Assembly (NCBI RefSeq): GCF_000231055.2
Contig: NZ_CM001466.1
Span: 739,418-784,443, forward strand
Direction of reading: 5' to 3'
From: Saccharomonospora azurea NA-128
GTDB lineage: Bacteria > Actinomycetota > Actinomycetes > Mycobacteriales > Pseudonocardiaceae
DNA length: 45,026 bases
A program made the position numbers and the translations under genes. Shown here piece by piece: positions 23,908 through 32,144 of this stretch (within the stretch, counting starts at the first letter, position 1; each line of letters opens with the position of its first letter). Below the pieces are notes generated by a model. The model was not told the DNA's origin, did no database searches, and worked only from the letters and a program-made list of their open reading frames with translations.

Positions 23908-23919
23908 TTAGTGCACTAA
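23908..23919. promoter_or_regulatory. Perfect palindrome TTAGTGCACTAA upstream of the DUF5313 gene
   Basis: A 12-bp perfect palindrome ending 17 bp before the ATG at 23936. From memory, TAGT(N)ACTA cores are bound by YtrA-type GntR and some MarR repressors. At this position a bound protein would block transcription start or elongation. No GntR gene is in the window. Confidence 0.5.
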
Positions 23920-23935
23920 ATGTTAGGGTGCTGAC

Positions 23936-24334
23936 ATGGCAGGTCAGCTTCGCCGTCCCAGCCCGCATCTGTGGTTGTGGTACGCCCTCGGCGGGCGACT
24001 CCCCGACCGGTACCGGGAATGGGTGCTGCACGACGTCACGAGCAAGACCTGGCTCTGGCGGCACGGAGCGCGCACGACCTTCCTCGTCGGCCCACTGAGC
24101 GCCCTGTGGCTCCTCCTGCCCGGCCCGCTCTGGCTGCGCCTCTGCCTCGTCCTCCTGGCAGTACTCGTGGGCTACTTCTACTCGTTCGCCTTCGCCGAGG
24201 AGAACGTCGAGCATCGCCTCACCAAGCACGGCTACAGCTACGGCGCGGGCAGGCGACTGCGTGCCGCCGCCAGGGCCGAGGCCGAGGCCGACGTCCGGGA
24301 ACGCTACCTCGCCCGCTACCGCCAGTCGGAGTGA
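23936..24334 (+). CDS. DUF5313-type small membrane protein
   Basis: A 132-residue protein of the DUF5313 type (family name from memory). The start RRPSPHLWLWYALGGRLPDRYREWVLHDVTSKTWLWRH is the family hallmark. It is followed by two apolar segments (FLVGPLSALWLLLPG and LWLRLCLVLLAVLVGYFYSFAF) and a basic, amphipathic C-terminus. It should sit in the cytoplasmic membrane with both ends inside. Function is unknown. ATG at 23936; the palindrome at 23908 lies just upstream. Confidence 0.8.
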   Translation: MAGQLRRPSPHLWLWYALGGRLPDRYREWVLHDVTSKTWLWRHGARTTFLVGPLSALWLLLPGPLWLRLCLVLLAVLVGYFYSFAFAEENVEHRLTKHGYSYGAGRRLRAAARAEAEADVRERYLARYRQSE

Positions 24335-24346
24335 ACGCGCGTTCGA
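24331..24346. promoter_or_regulatory. LexA-like site overlapping the DUF5313 stop codon
   Basis: GTGAACGCGCGTTCGA matches the actinobacterial SOS box TCGAAC-N4-GTTCGA in 10 of its 12 fixed positions, with a perfect GAAC-GCGC-GTTC core. It lies 175 bp upstream of the DUF3040 remnant. It may be a chance palindrome; a gene it could now control is not apparent. Confidence 0.35.
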
Positions 24347-24520
24347 CGCTTGCGTGAACGGCACCGTCCGAATCACGATTCACGCTGCGAATTCAGTCGT
24401 TCACGATTTCCGCGGCCCGCACTCTCGGCGCTCGTCGAAAGCGAACGGGAACACAGCGGCGCTGTGACGACGACCATTGTGATCACAGGTCGGTAACGTG
24501 CCTTGTCCTCGGGTGATCGA

Positions 24521-24616
24521 ATGTCGCTGAACGAGGAGAGACTGAACAGTCTCAAGCAGCTGGAATCGGAGCTGCGGGCGGACGATCCGCGACTCGACCG
24601 CTCACTACGCCGCATG
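24521..24616 (+). pseudogene. Truncated DUF3040 gene remnant
   Basis: The ATG at 24521 opens MSLNEERLNSLKQLESELR followed by ADDPRLDRSL, the conserved N-terminus of DUF3040 membrane proteins (family name from memory). The family continues with two transmembrane helices, but here the frame runs straight into the terminator hairpin at 24619 and then antisense of the M14 gene until a stop at 24760. Only about 32 family residues remain, so this is a broken copy, cut at the terminator of the neighbouring gene. An upstream AT-rich stretch (24440-24500) may be its old promoter. Confidence 0.7.
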
Positions 24617-24618
24617 GT

Positions 24619-24663
24619 GGGTTCCGGGGCGGTGGCATCGCGCTCGCCACCGCCCCGGAACCC
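24619..24663 (-). terminator. Strong terminator hairpin after the M14 peptidase gene
   Basis: A perfect 18-bp stem (24619-24636 with 24646-24663; loop 9 nt), beginning 6 bp after the M14 peptidase stop. The stem starts GGGTTCCGGGGCGGTGGC. It is one of the strongest structures in the window and also marks the break in the DUF3040 remnant. Confidence 0.85.
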
Positions 24664-24669
24664 GTCGAC

Positions 24670-25920
24670 TCAGGCCTGGTTACCCGCCTCGGTGAGCAGG
24701 ATCTCCACCGCCTCGTCGTTGCGCTGCGTCTCGGGCTCGATGCGCTCGTCGGGCGGGTAGAACCCGTCCAGACCACCACCACCGGCCGGGTACATCTCGA
24801 AGGTCAGACTGAGGATGCCGTGCTCGGCCCACATCCAGTCGTTGATCGAGCCGTCGGTGATGTAGAGGTCGCTGGACTGCTGCGGCGTGTAGCCGTTGCT
24901 CGCCGCGAGTGCCTCGCCGACCTCCTGGAAACGCTTCGCCTCCTCGGGCGACATCGTGTCGTTCGAGTCGTCGTAGGTGTAGCCGTAGGGCCAGAGCACC
25001 AGCTCGGAGTAGGAGTGGAAGTCGATGTGCGCCGTGATCTGCTGGGCGCCACCGACGACCCGGGAGTCGACGAACGACGCGACGGCCGTCGTCTCGGGCG
25101 CCGAGAACGCCGACGGGCCCCGGTAGGTCTCGCTCGACGGCGATCCGCTGGAGCCGCCGCAGCAACCCCACTCATAGCCCCAGTTGCGGTTGAGGTCGGT
25201 GCCGCTGTCCTGCCGGTTCTTGCGCCAGCCCTTGTAGCGGCCGCCCTCGATGTCGTACTCCGCGCCGTCCGGGTTGACCGTCGGGATCACGTAGATCTCG
25301 CGGCTGTCGACCAGCTCGGTGACCGTCGGGTCGCTGCCGTACTCGTCGGTGAAGCGTTCGACGATGCGCAGGCACATCTCCGTGGTCAGGTGCTCCCGGG
25401 CGTGCTGGTTGCACGTGAACAGCACTTCGGGCTCGTCCTCGTCCTGCGCCACGTTGTCGCTGATCTTGATCAGGTGCAGCGCGCGCCCCTCGTGCGAGTC
25501 GCCCACGCTCGACAGCGAGGCGATGTCGCCGTGGTCGGCCACCGCCTGCTCCAGCACCTCGGTGAGCTCGCCGTAGGTGTGGTAGCCCTCGTCCCCGGCG
25601 GGGAACTCGTCGGCCGCAGCGCGGACACCCGGGCTGCGCTCGACCAGCAACTCGTCGACGTCGCCGACCTTCTCGACGTCGAGTCCCCGACCGCGCAACG
25701 CCTGCGCCTGCGCGGGCTCCGCGGCGAAGGTCAGGGTGCCGTCGTGCGTCCCCCACACGTCGACACCGGCCTGCGCGATGGTGGTCCGTTCGGCGCTGTC
25801 CGTCCCGCGCACCTCGTACAGACCACGACCGGACTCGTGTGGCGCCGCGCCCGCCGGCACGGCCGTGGCGAGTAGTAGCAGTCCCGCTGCTGCGGTGATT
25901 CCCCGACGTAGTGTGCCCAT
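24670..25920 (-). CDS. Secreted M14 zinc carboxypeptidase
   Basis: A 416-residue exported enzyme. Signal peptide MGTLRRGITAAAGLLLLATA (cleavage near AGAAPHE). A propeptide-like part (residues 35-110) precedes the peptidase domain, which begins at YHTYGELTEVLE. The zinc ligands are in NQHAREHLTTE (HxxE) and the third His in DFHSYSELVLWPYGY; the catalytic Glu is in LSLTFEMYPAG; the substrate-binding Asn-Arg is in DLNRNWGYEWG. The CC pair in WGCCGGSSG is unusual but occurs in actinobacterial homologues. ATG at 25920. It releases C-terminal residues from peptides outside the cell. Single gene with its own terminator. Confidence 0.95.
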   Translation of the reverse strand: MGTLRRGITAAAGLLLLATAVPAGAAPHESGRGLYEVRGTDSAERTTIAQAGVDVWGTHDGTLTFAAEPAQAQALRGRGLDVEKVGDVDELLVERSPGVRAAADEFPAGDEGYHTYGELTEVLEQAVADHGDIASLSSVGDSHEGRALHLIKISDNVAQDEDEPEVLFTCNQHAREHLTTEMCLRIVERFTDEYGSDPTVTELVDSREIYVIPTVNPDGAEYDIEGGRYKGWRKNRQDSGTDLNRNWGYEWGCCGGSSGSPSSETYRGPSAFSAPETTAVASFVDSRVVGGAQQITAHIDFHSYSELVLWPYGYTYDDSNDTMSPEEAKRFQEVGEALAASNGYTPQQSSDLYITDGSINDWMWAEHGILSLTFEMYPAGGGGLDGFYPPDERIEPETQRNDEAVEILLTEAGNQA

Positions 25921-26051
25921 GCAGTGAGGCTGGCGGAGGCGGCCGGCGGGCGGCAACCCTCGAAAGTCGGAACCGGATTCGCCGCGGGGCCGCCACCGTG
26001 GGGGGACGGCCCCTGGCTCCGGTGTCCTGTGAGGACACCTCCGACGAGCGG

Positions 26052-27017
26052 TCAGCCGACGAGCGCGCGCCAGGTGATCGGGCCCGCGACGCCGTCCACG
26101 GTCAACCGGTTCGTGCTCTGGAAGTTGCGGACGGCGGTGTTGGTGACGGAGCCGAAGTCACCGTCGACCAGCAGCCCCGCACTGCGCTTGTTCAACGCGG
26201 TCTGCAGGCCCTTCACGTGGTTGCCGCCGGCCCCTCGCTGCAGGGAGTAGACGAGCTTGGGCCACGTCTTCGGCCCCACCTGGCCATCGGCGACCAGGCC
26301 GCTCGCGCTCTGGAAGCGCTTCACGGCGTTCGTGCTGGTCGGCCCGAGCCACCCGTCGACCTCGAGGCCGTATCCGCGCTGGTTGAGCAGGTGCTGGATG
26401 GCCCGCACCCGCTGGCCGCTCGCGCCGGAGTCCAGCGCAGGCCATCCACCGCCGAGGTCGACGCCTCGCCCGGACATGAACGTCACCGGGTTGACCACCC
26501 TGCCCAAGCTCCCGTTGTGGGTCTCGAAGTGCAGGTGGGGGCCGGTGACGTTACCCGTGGCCCCCATGTCGCCGATGCGCTGCCCGGCCGACACTTTCTG
26601 GTTCAGGGACACCCGGTAGGCGTTGAGATGTCCGTAGTAGGTGTAGAGGCCGCTGCCGTGCGAGAGGACGATGCCGTTGCCGGTGCGGCCCGTGAGCCCA
26701 CCGCCCCACTGCCGCCGGATCACCGTTCCCGCCGCGGCCGCGTACACGCCGGTGCCGGTGGAGTTCGTGACGTCCTGCCCAGCGTGGGAGACGCCGCCAC
26801 GCGGGGCCCCGAAGTGGCCGCCGTTCGGGAAGTACCCGAGCGCGGGGTTGCACCACTTCCCGTTCTTCGCCGTCGCGGCCTGCGCGGCGGGAAGTCCGAC
26901 GCCCAGCACGCCGAGCCCGAGTCCGAGCCCCGTGCCCACCAGCAGCGCACGCCTGGACACCCCGCCGCCACGCTGCTCCGGGTCGTTCAGGTCCACGCCC
27001 TCGCACGACTCACACAT
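26052..27017 (-). CDS. Tat-exported M23 endopeptidase with two peptidoglycan-binding domains
   Basis: A 321-residue cell-wall protein. The N-terminus MCESCEGVDLNDPEQRGG precedes a twin-arginine signal (VSRRALLVGTGLGLGLGVLG). The M23/LytM domain has the His-Asp zinc motif HAGQD (preceded by RGGVS) and the second His pair GPHLHFETHNGSLG; both are intact, so it should cut peptidoglycan cross-bridges. Two PG_binding_1 repeats follow (QRVRAIQHLLNQRGYGLEVDG and HVKGLQTALNKRSAGLLVDG), the second ending VDGVAGPITWRAL. ATG at 27017. Folding in the cytosol before export (Tat) is unusual but known for some amidases. Confidence 0.93.
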   Translation of the reverse strand: MCESCEGVDLNDPEQRGGGVSRRALLVGTGLGLGLGVLGVGLPAAQAATAKNGKWCNPALGYFPNGGHFGAPRGGVSHAGQDVTNSTGTGVYAAAAGTVIRRQWGGGLTGRTGNGIVLSHGSGLYTYYGHLNAYRVSLNQKVSAGQRIGDMGATGNVTGPHLHFETHNGSLGRVVNPVTFMSGRGVDLGGGWPALDSGASGQRVRAIQHLLNQRGYGLEVDGWLGPTSTNAVKRFQSASGLVADGQVGPKTWPKLVYSLQRGAGGNHVKGLQTALNKRSAGLLVDGDFGSVTNTAVRNFQSTNRLTVDGVAGPITWRALVG

Positions 27018-27164
27018 CCGTCCCACCCCAGTCCGTCTTGCCCGAATCCCGATGTCGGGTCCGGAGTGTACGAAGCTGGGCGGCGTCAACAGCAGGTCAA
27101 CGGCAGAGATTTGCCGACACCCTTGACCCGGTGCGAGAAGGGCGGACAATGGCGGCGCGCGAGA

Positions 27165-27830
27165 TCACGCGTCGCGGCGCACCCGCACCACGCTGTCGGG
27201 GCGCCGGCCGGGCCTGCCCTCGGGGTCGGGCAGTTCGGTCTCGACGACCTCGGCGACGTCCACGGTCCAGCCGTCAGGCAGCTCCAACGCGTCCACGACC
27301 TCGCGCACGGTCGGGAACCGGTGGTCGAACGGCGGCGACTCCACCCACGACGGCCATCCGGCGTGGCTGCCGATGAGCAAGATCCCTCCCGGCGCGACCG
27401 CGGACAGCGCCCGCCGCAGCACGGTCTCCCGCTCGCCCTCCTCGGCGACGGGCGAGTGCAGGAACTGCGCGGAAACCAGGTCGAACGTGCCCTCCGGCAG
27501 GGACGTGGCGAGATCGTGCCGCTGCCAGTCGATGGCGTCGGCGACCCCGGCGTCCTTCGCGTGCGCGGCACCGCGCCGCAACGCCACGTCCGACACGTCC
27601 ACGGCCGTGACGCGCCATCCCCGTTGCGCGAGCCAGATGGCGTCGCCGCCTTCGCCGCAGCCGAGGTCGAGGACGGTGCCGGGCGGGAGGTCGGCCACCT
27701 GCCGCACGAGCAGGGCGTTGGGCTTGCCGCTCCATACCGTGTCCTTCTCGGCGTAGAAGTCGTCCCAGAACTGGGCGGTGGAGCGCGTGTCCTGATCGGG
27801 ATCCGACTCGTGTCGGTGCGTCGATGTCAT
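27165..27830 (-). CDS. Class I SAM-dependent methyltransferase
   Basis: A 221-residue protein. The SAM-binding motif I is VLDLGCGEGGDAIWLAQRGW, with acidic motif II VTAVDVSDVAL and motif III region HDLATSLPEGTFDLVSAQFLHSP. The overall form (FWDDFYAEKDTVWSGKPN at the start) matches TehB/thiopurine-like small-molecule methyltransferases of actinobacteria. GGAGG precedes the ATG at 27830. It runs away from the LysR gene and stands alone. Substrate unknown. Confidence 0.92.
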   Translation of the reverse strand: MTSTHRHESDPDQDTRSTAQFWDDFYAEKDTVWSGKPNALLVRQVADLPPGTVLDLGCGEGGDAIWLAQRGWRVTAVDVSDVALRRGAAHAKDAGVADAIDWQRHDLATSLPEGTFDLVSAQFLHSPVAEEGERETVLRRALSAVAPGGILLIGSHAGWPSWVESPPFDHRFPTVREVVDALELPDGWTVDVAEVVETELPDPEGRPGRRPDSVVRVRRDA

Positions 27831-27896
27831 GCCTCCAGGGTGGGACCTCCTCGCCAATCCTGGCCAGTTTTGTTGCCGGTCCAGCAAAGTGCTGCG

Positions 27897-28793
27897 TCAA
27901 CGGCGCACGGGGAGGTCGAGAAGTCGCAGGAACGCTTCGGCGGCGGGCCGGGGATCGGAGCGGCTCCACACCAGGTACTCGACCCGCTGCGGGGCATCGC
28001 TCACCGGAATCGTCGCGACACCGCTCAGCCCGGGAACGAACGCCGACGGCAGCATCGCCACGCCGAGGCGCTGCTGCACGAGCCGCACCATGATGTCGAC
28101 CGCACCGACCTCGAGCGCGACCTCACGGTCGACACCCGCGGCCTCGAAGGCCAGATCGGACTGCGCACGCCCCGCCGATCCGAGCGGGAAGTCGACGAAG
28201 ACCTCCGACGCGAGCGTGCTCAGTGCGACCTCGTTCGCTCCGGCCAGCGGGTGGTCGGGAGCCACCACCGCGACGTGCCGGTCACGAACGAACTCGTGTA
28301 CGCGGACGCCCCGCGGTTCGACCGTGGCCGGAAGCCCGAGGAACGCGAGGTCGAGCTCGCCGCGCTTCACCTGTTCGACGAGTTCGCGACTGCTTCCCAC
28401 CCGCAGAACGACGTGGACCTGCGGATGGCGCAGGCGGAACTCCCGCAGGACCGACGGCAGGTCGACGGCCGCGACCGTGGGGATCACCCCCAGTCTGAGT
28501 CGCCCACGCACCTCGCCGAGCGCCGCGGCGACGTCGGCGACCGCGCGTTCGGCGGCTTCCAGGCACTGCCTCGCCGCCGGCAGGAACGCCTCGCCCGCGG
28601 CGGTGAGCTGAACTCGACGACTGGTCCGGTCGAACAACCGGGCACCCAGTTCCCGCTCCAGGCGCGCGATCTGGTGACTCAACGCCGACTGGACGACCAG
28701 ACACCGCTCGGCGGCTCTGGTGAAACTCTTCGTCTCGGCCACGGCCAGTACGTAACGCAGCTGCTGCAACTCCACCGATCCATGATCGGTCAT
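27897..28793 (-). CDS. LysR-family transcriptional regulator
   Basis: A full LysR protein of about 298 residues. The HTH is ELQQLRYVLAVAETKSFTRAAERCLVVQSALSHQIARLERELGARLFDR, and the ligand domain continues with LRLGVIPTVAAVDLPSVLREF to the end VEYLVWSRSDP. Starts possible are ATG 28793 (used here), ATG 28796, or GTG 28775 directly before ELQQLRY. It is divergent from the EamA/NAD-binding pair across about 60 bp; ATGATcggTCAT-type repeats in this gap (28782-28793) fit a LysR site. It probably controls that pair. Confidence 0.93.
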   Translation of the reverse strand: MTDHGSVELQQLRYVLAVAETKSFTRAAERCLVVQSALSHQIARLERELGARLFDRTSRRVQLTAAGEAFLPAARQCLEAAERAVADVAAALGEVRGRLRLGVIPTVAAVDLPSVLREFRLRHPQVHVVLRVGSSRELVEQVKRGELDLAFLGLPATVEPRGVRVHEFVRDRHVAVVAPDHPLAGANEVALSTLASEVFVDFPLGSAGRAQSDLAFEAAGVDREVALEVGAVDIMVRLVQQRLGVAMLPSAFVPGLSGVATIPVSDAPQRVEYLVWSRSDPRPAAEAFLRLLDLPVRR

Positions 28794-28854
28794 CATCGAT
28801 GGGATGAAAATCATGTGTTGGACTCATTGATCGGCCCGGCGAAGACTGGCCGTC

Positions 28855-29784
28855 ATGACGACCCGCTCACCGTCGAACGCGGCCACCGCTCAGGCCGGCC
28901 GCCTTCTGGCCACGGCGCTCGCGCCCGCGGTGTGGGGCACGACCTACGTCGTGACCACCGAACTGTTGCCCGCCGGTCATCCGCTCTTCGCCGCGCTCCT
29001 GCGCGCCCTGCCCGCCGGGCTCCTCGGGATCGCGCTGACCCGCGCCCTCCCGCGCGGCGTGTGGCGGGCGCGCGTGGCGGTGCTCGGCGTCCTGAACATC
29101 GGCCTGTTCTTCCCACTGCTCTTCGTCGCGGCCGAGCGGCTGCCCGGCGGCGTGGCCGCCACGCTGGCCGCGACCCAACCGGTCGTCGTCGTGGGCCTGG
29201 CCGTGCTGCTGCTGCGGGAACGCCCGTCCGCGTGGCGGTGCACGTGGGCGATCGCCGGTGTCCTCGGCGTGGCGTTGGTGGTGTTGCGCCCTGCCTCGGT
29301 GGCGTTCGACCTCGTCGGAGTGCTCGCGGCGCTGGGCAGCGCCGTCAGCATGGCGTTCGGCGTCATCCTCACCAAACGGTGGGGGCGGCCGGACGGCGTC
29401 GGACCCACCGCGTTCGCCTCGTGGCTGCTCACCTCCGGTGGTCTGTTCCTCCTCCCGCTCACCCTCCTCGTCGAAGGCACACCGCCGACCGTCGACGGCC
29501 CCGCCGTGCTCGGTTACCTGTGGTTGGGCCTGATCGGCGGACTTCTCGCCTACGTGCTGTGGTTCCGCGGACTCGCCACCCTGCCCGTCACCTCGGTCGC
29601 GCTGCTGAGCCCGCTCTCCCCGACCGTCGCCGCGCTGCTCGGCGTCCTGGTGCTCGGCCAGACGTTGGGACCGGTCCAGCTCGCGGGCTTCGCCCTCTCC
29701 CTCGTGGCCGTCACCGCCGGGCAGTGGACGCCACGCCCCCGCGCCGTCCCCAGCCGGAATCCGAAGGAAAGGATCGATTCGTGA
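28855..29784 (+). CDS. EamA/DMT-family transporter
   Basis: A 309-residue, 10-helix drug/metabolite transporter. Two EamA halves are seen: residues 15-145 (ALAPAVWGTTYVVTTELLPAGHPLFAALLRALPAGLL ... RPSAWRCTWAIAGVLGVALVVLRP) and 155-295 (GVLAALGSAVSMAFGVILTKRWG ... TLGPVQLAGFALSLVAVTAG). This family exports amino acids or small metabolites. ATG at 28855. Its stop overlaps the next gene's GTG (GTGA at 29781), and the LysR gene is divergent, so it forms a small regulated transport unit. Confidence 0.93.
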   Translation: MTTRSPSNAATAQAGRLLATALAPAVWGTTYVVTTELLPAGHPLFAALLRALPAGLLGIALTRALPRGVWRARVAVLGVLNIGLFFPLLFVAAERLPGGVAATLAATQPVVVVGLAVLLLRERPSAWRCTWAIAGVLGVALVVLRPASVAFDLVGVLAALGSAVSMAFGVILTKRWGRPDGVGPTAFASWLLTSGGLFLLPLTLLVEGTPPTVDGPAVLGYLWLGLIGGLLAYVLWFRGLATLPVTSVALLSPLSPTVAALLGVLVLGQTLGPVQLAGFALSLVAVTAGQWTPRPRAVPSRNPKERIDS

Positions 29785-30401
29785 AACTGCTCGTCATCGG
29801 CGCCACCGGCATGGCCGGCTCGCGGGTGGTCGGCGAGGCGCTCGCCCGTGGCCACGAGGTCACCGCCGTCTCCCGCAACGGCGGCTCCATGCCGCCCTCG
29901 GTCACGGCCGTGCGCGCGGACGTCACCGACGTCGGCCGCATGACCTCGCTCTTCGCCGCCGCCGACACGGTCGTGTGCGCCATCAGGCCACGGCGAGGTG
30001 AGGAGCCGTCGGCGACGACGACGGCGCTGCTCGATGTCGCGGCCACGACTCGCACGCGCGTCGTCGTGGTGGGCGGAACGGGTCCCTTGCGCAGTCCGGG
30101 CCGCGGCGACCTGCTCGTCGTCGACGATCCGCGCTACGTCGCACCCGAGTGGCGCGCCGCGGCCGTCACGAGTGTCGAGCAGTTCCGGCTCTGCCAGGCC
30201 CATCCCGCCGACTGCGTCTACGTGAGCCCCGCGGCCCTGCTGGAGCCCGGTGTCCGTACCGGGCATTACCGCCGCGGCACGGACACCCTCGTCGTCGCCC
30301 CGGACGGGACGTCGCGGATCTCCGCGGAGGACCTGGCGGCGGCCGTACTCGACGAGATCGAGCAGGCGGGCGGCCGGCGGCACATCGCCGTCGGCTACTA
30401 G
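29781..30401 (+). CDS. NAD(P)-binding protein of the NmrA/atypical SDR type
   Basis: A 206-residue Rossmann protein. The nucleotide motif is VIGATGMAGSRVVGEALARGHEV, with later ADVTDVGRM, VVVVGGTGPLR and a C-terminal DGTSRISAEDLAAAVLDEIE. No catalytic YxxxK is present, as in atypical SDRs that act as NAD(P) sensors or isomerases. The GTG at 29781 overlaps the EamA stop; GGAAAGG lies upstream. Function in the EamA/LysR unit is not evident; it may modify or sense the transported compound. Confidence 0.9.
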   Translation: MKLLVIGATGMAGSRVVGEALARGHEVTAVSRNGGSMPPSVTAVRADVTDVGRMTSLFAAADTVVCAIRPRRGEEPSATTTALLDVAATTRTRVVVVGGTGPLRSPGRGDLLVVDDPRYVAPEWRAAAVTSVEQFRLCQAHPADCVYVSPAALLEPGVRTGHYRRGTDTLVVAPDGTSRISAEDLAAAVLDEIEQAGGRRHIAVGY

Positions 30402-30479
30402 GGCCGGCGTCGAGCGGGTGCTGTGGGTGCGGTGGCCGGTCGTCGCCGACGACGGGGCGAAGGCCAGCGAAGGTGAAGG

Positions 30480-30498
30480 TCACTGCCCACGGCAGTGA
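30480..30498. promoter_or_regulatory. 19-bp inverted repeat upstream of the DHA2 exporter
   Basis: TCACTGCC-CAC-GGCAGTGA: a perfect 8-bp inverted repeat with a 3-nt spacer, 133 bp before the MFS start and 78 bp after the NmrA-like gene. Size and symmetry fit a TetR- or MarR-type repressor site for the exporter. No regulator gene lies next to it, so the regulator would act from elsewhere. Confidence 0.5.
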
Positions 30499-30631
30499 TA
30501 AGACGTCGCTGCCGACCGGCCGCTCGGGCTAGGCTCTGCGCGGGGGAGTCACGCGTCGCGACATCGGTGTCCGCTTTCGGCGACTCCACCACATCCGCTG
30601 CGAACTCACGTGCGACGAGGTTGCCCCATTC

Positions 30632-32107
30632 ATGATCGAGAATTCCCCCGCCGAACACTCCGCATCCGACCGCGGCTCCGGCCAAGCGCGCAGTGGCACG
30701 CTGATCGCGGTCCTCGTCGCGTCGGCGTTCGTCATGATCCTGAACGAGACGATCCTCAGCGTCGCGCTGCGGGATCTGACCGTGGAACTCGGGGTCGCGA
30801 CCACCACGGTGCAGTGGTTGACCAGCGGATTCCTGCTGACCATGGCCGTCGTCATCCCGACCACCGGTTTCCTGCTGGAGCGGTTCACGCCACGGCAGAT
30901 CTTCCTCGCGTCGCTGACCTTGTTCAGCACGGGCACGCTGCTGTGCGCCCTGGCACCCGGTTTCGGCCTCCTGCTCGTCGGCAGGATCGTGCAGGCGTGC
31001 GGCACCGCCGTGATGGTGCCCCTGCTGATGACCTCGGTGCTTCGCCTCATCCCGCCGGAACGGCGGGGCTCGATGATGGGCACGATCACGATCGTCATCG
31101 CCGTCGCGCCCGCCGTGGGTCCCACCATCGGCGGCGCCCTGCTGTCCTCGATGGGCTGGCGGTGGATGTTCGTCCTCGTCCTCCCGCTGGCGCTGATCGC
31201 GCTGGCCGTGGGCTGGAAGTGGTTCCACCTGCACAGTCCCACCCGCGCCGTTCCGCTCGACCTGGTGTCGGTGCTGCTGTCCGCGTTCGGGTTCGGCGGC
31301 CTGCTCTACGGCCTCGCCTCCATCGGGTCGCCGGCCGAGGCAGCCGTCGTCCCGCCGTGGGTGGCCATCGCGATCGGGGTGCTGGCACTGGCCGCGTTCA
31401 CGCTGCGGCAGCTCGCCCTGCAACGCGCCGACCGTGCGCTGCTCGACCTGCGCCCCTTCACACACCGCAGCTTCGTGGTGGGCGTGGTGCTGTCCGGACT
31501 GCTCTTCATCTGCCTGCTGGGCGTCGGCTCGATCATGTTGCCGCTCTACCTGCAAACGGTGCTCGGCACGAGCACGTTCGTCAGTGGACTCGCGGTGCTG
31601 CCCGGCGGTCTGATCCTCGGCCTGCTCGGCCGCCCCGTGGGCGCCCTGTACGACCGGCTCGGGCCGCGGCCCCTGGTCGTCCCGGGCGCTCTGGCGATGG
31701 CGACGGCGCTGTGGTCGTTCACCGCGCTCGGGCCGACGTCGCCGCTGGAACTGGTGATCGCCATCCACGTCGTGCTCATGGTCGGGCTGTCGTTGATGAT
31801 GACGCCGCTGATGACCGAGTCGCTGGGTGTGCTGCCCGACCACCTGCACTCCCACGGCAGCGCGATCCTGTCGACCCTGCAGCAGGTCGCGGGTGCGCTC
31901 GGCACGGCCGTCTTCGTCACCGTGGCCGCACTCGGCAGCGCCGCCGACGCCGTGAGCCCGGACGCCGACGGGCTCCACGCGGCGTTCGTCACCGCCGGCT
32001 GCATCGCGGTGGTCGTGGTGCTCACGTCGCTGTTCGTCCGTCGCGCAGCGTCGGTCGGACCCGGCGGTCAGGCGAGCGCGGAGCTGGAGCACGACACGGC
32101 GCCCTGA
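30632..32107 (+). CDS. DHA2-family (EmrB/QacA-like) multidrug exporter
   Basis: A 491-residue, 14-helix major facilitator. The N-terminal helix reads VLVASAFVMILNETILSVALRDL (the usual D-A-T-I/V of this family is N-E-T-I), then VQWLTSGFLLTMAVVIPTTGFLLERF and the family loop GRIVQACGTAVMVPLLMTSVLRLIPPERRG. Loops and lengths fit QacA/EmrB-type drug:H+ antiporters. ATG at 30632 lies after a 230-bp gap with the 19-bp inverted repeat; a TAGGCT -10-like box lies at about 30530. It ends 37 bp before the convergent lipoprotein gene. Confidence 0.93.
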   Translation: MIENSPAEHSASDRGSGQARSGTLIAVLVASAFVMILNETILSVALRDLTVELGVATTTVQWLTSGFLLTMAVVIPTTGFLLERFTPRQIFLASLTLFSTGTLLCALAPGFGLLLVGRIVQACGTAVMVPLLMTSVLRLIPPERRGSMMGTITIVIAVAPAVGPTIGGALLSSMGWRWMFVLVLPLALIALAVGWKWFHLHSPTRAVPLDLVSVLLSAFGFGGLLYGLASIGSPAEAAVVPPWVAIAIGVLALAAFTLRQLALQRADRALLDLRPFTHRSFVVGVVLSGLLFICLLGVGSIMLPLYLQTVLGTSTFVSGLAVLPGGLILGLLGRPVGALYDRLGPRPLVVPGALAMATALWSFTALGPTSPLELVIAIHVVLMVGLSLMMTPLMTESLGVLPDHLHSHGSAILSTLQQVAGALGTAVFVTVAALGSAADAVSPDADGLHAAFVTAGCIAVVVVLTSLFVRRAASVGPGGQASAELEHDTAP

Positions 32108-32144
32108 GCCGGGGGCGCGCGTGACCTCACCGCACCGGATCACC

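Noticed and set aside
25911-30401. A 1,496-codon plus-strand open frame over several genes
   Set aside because: It runs antisense to M23, methyltransferase and LysR genes and merges into the NmrA-like protein only by frame coincidence; the true start of the latter is the GTG at 29781.
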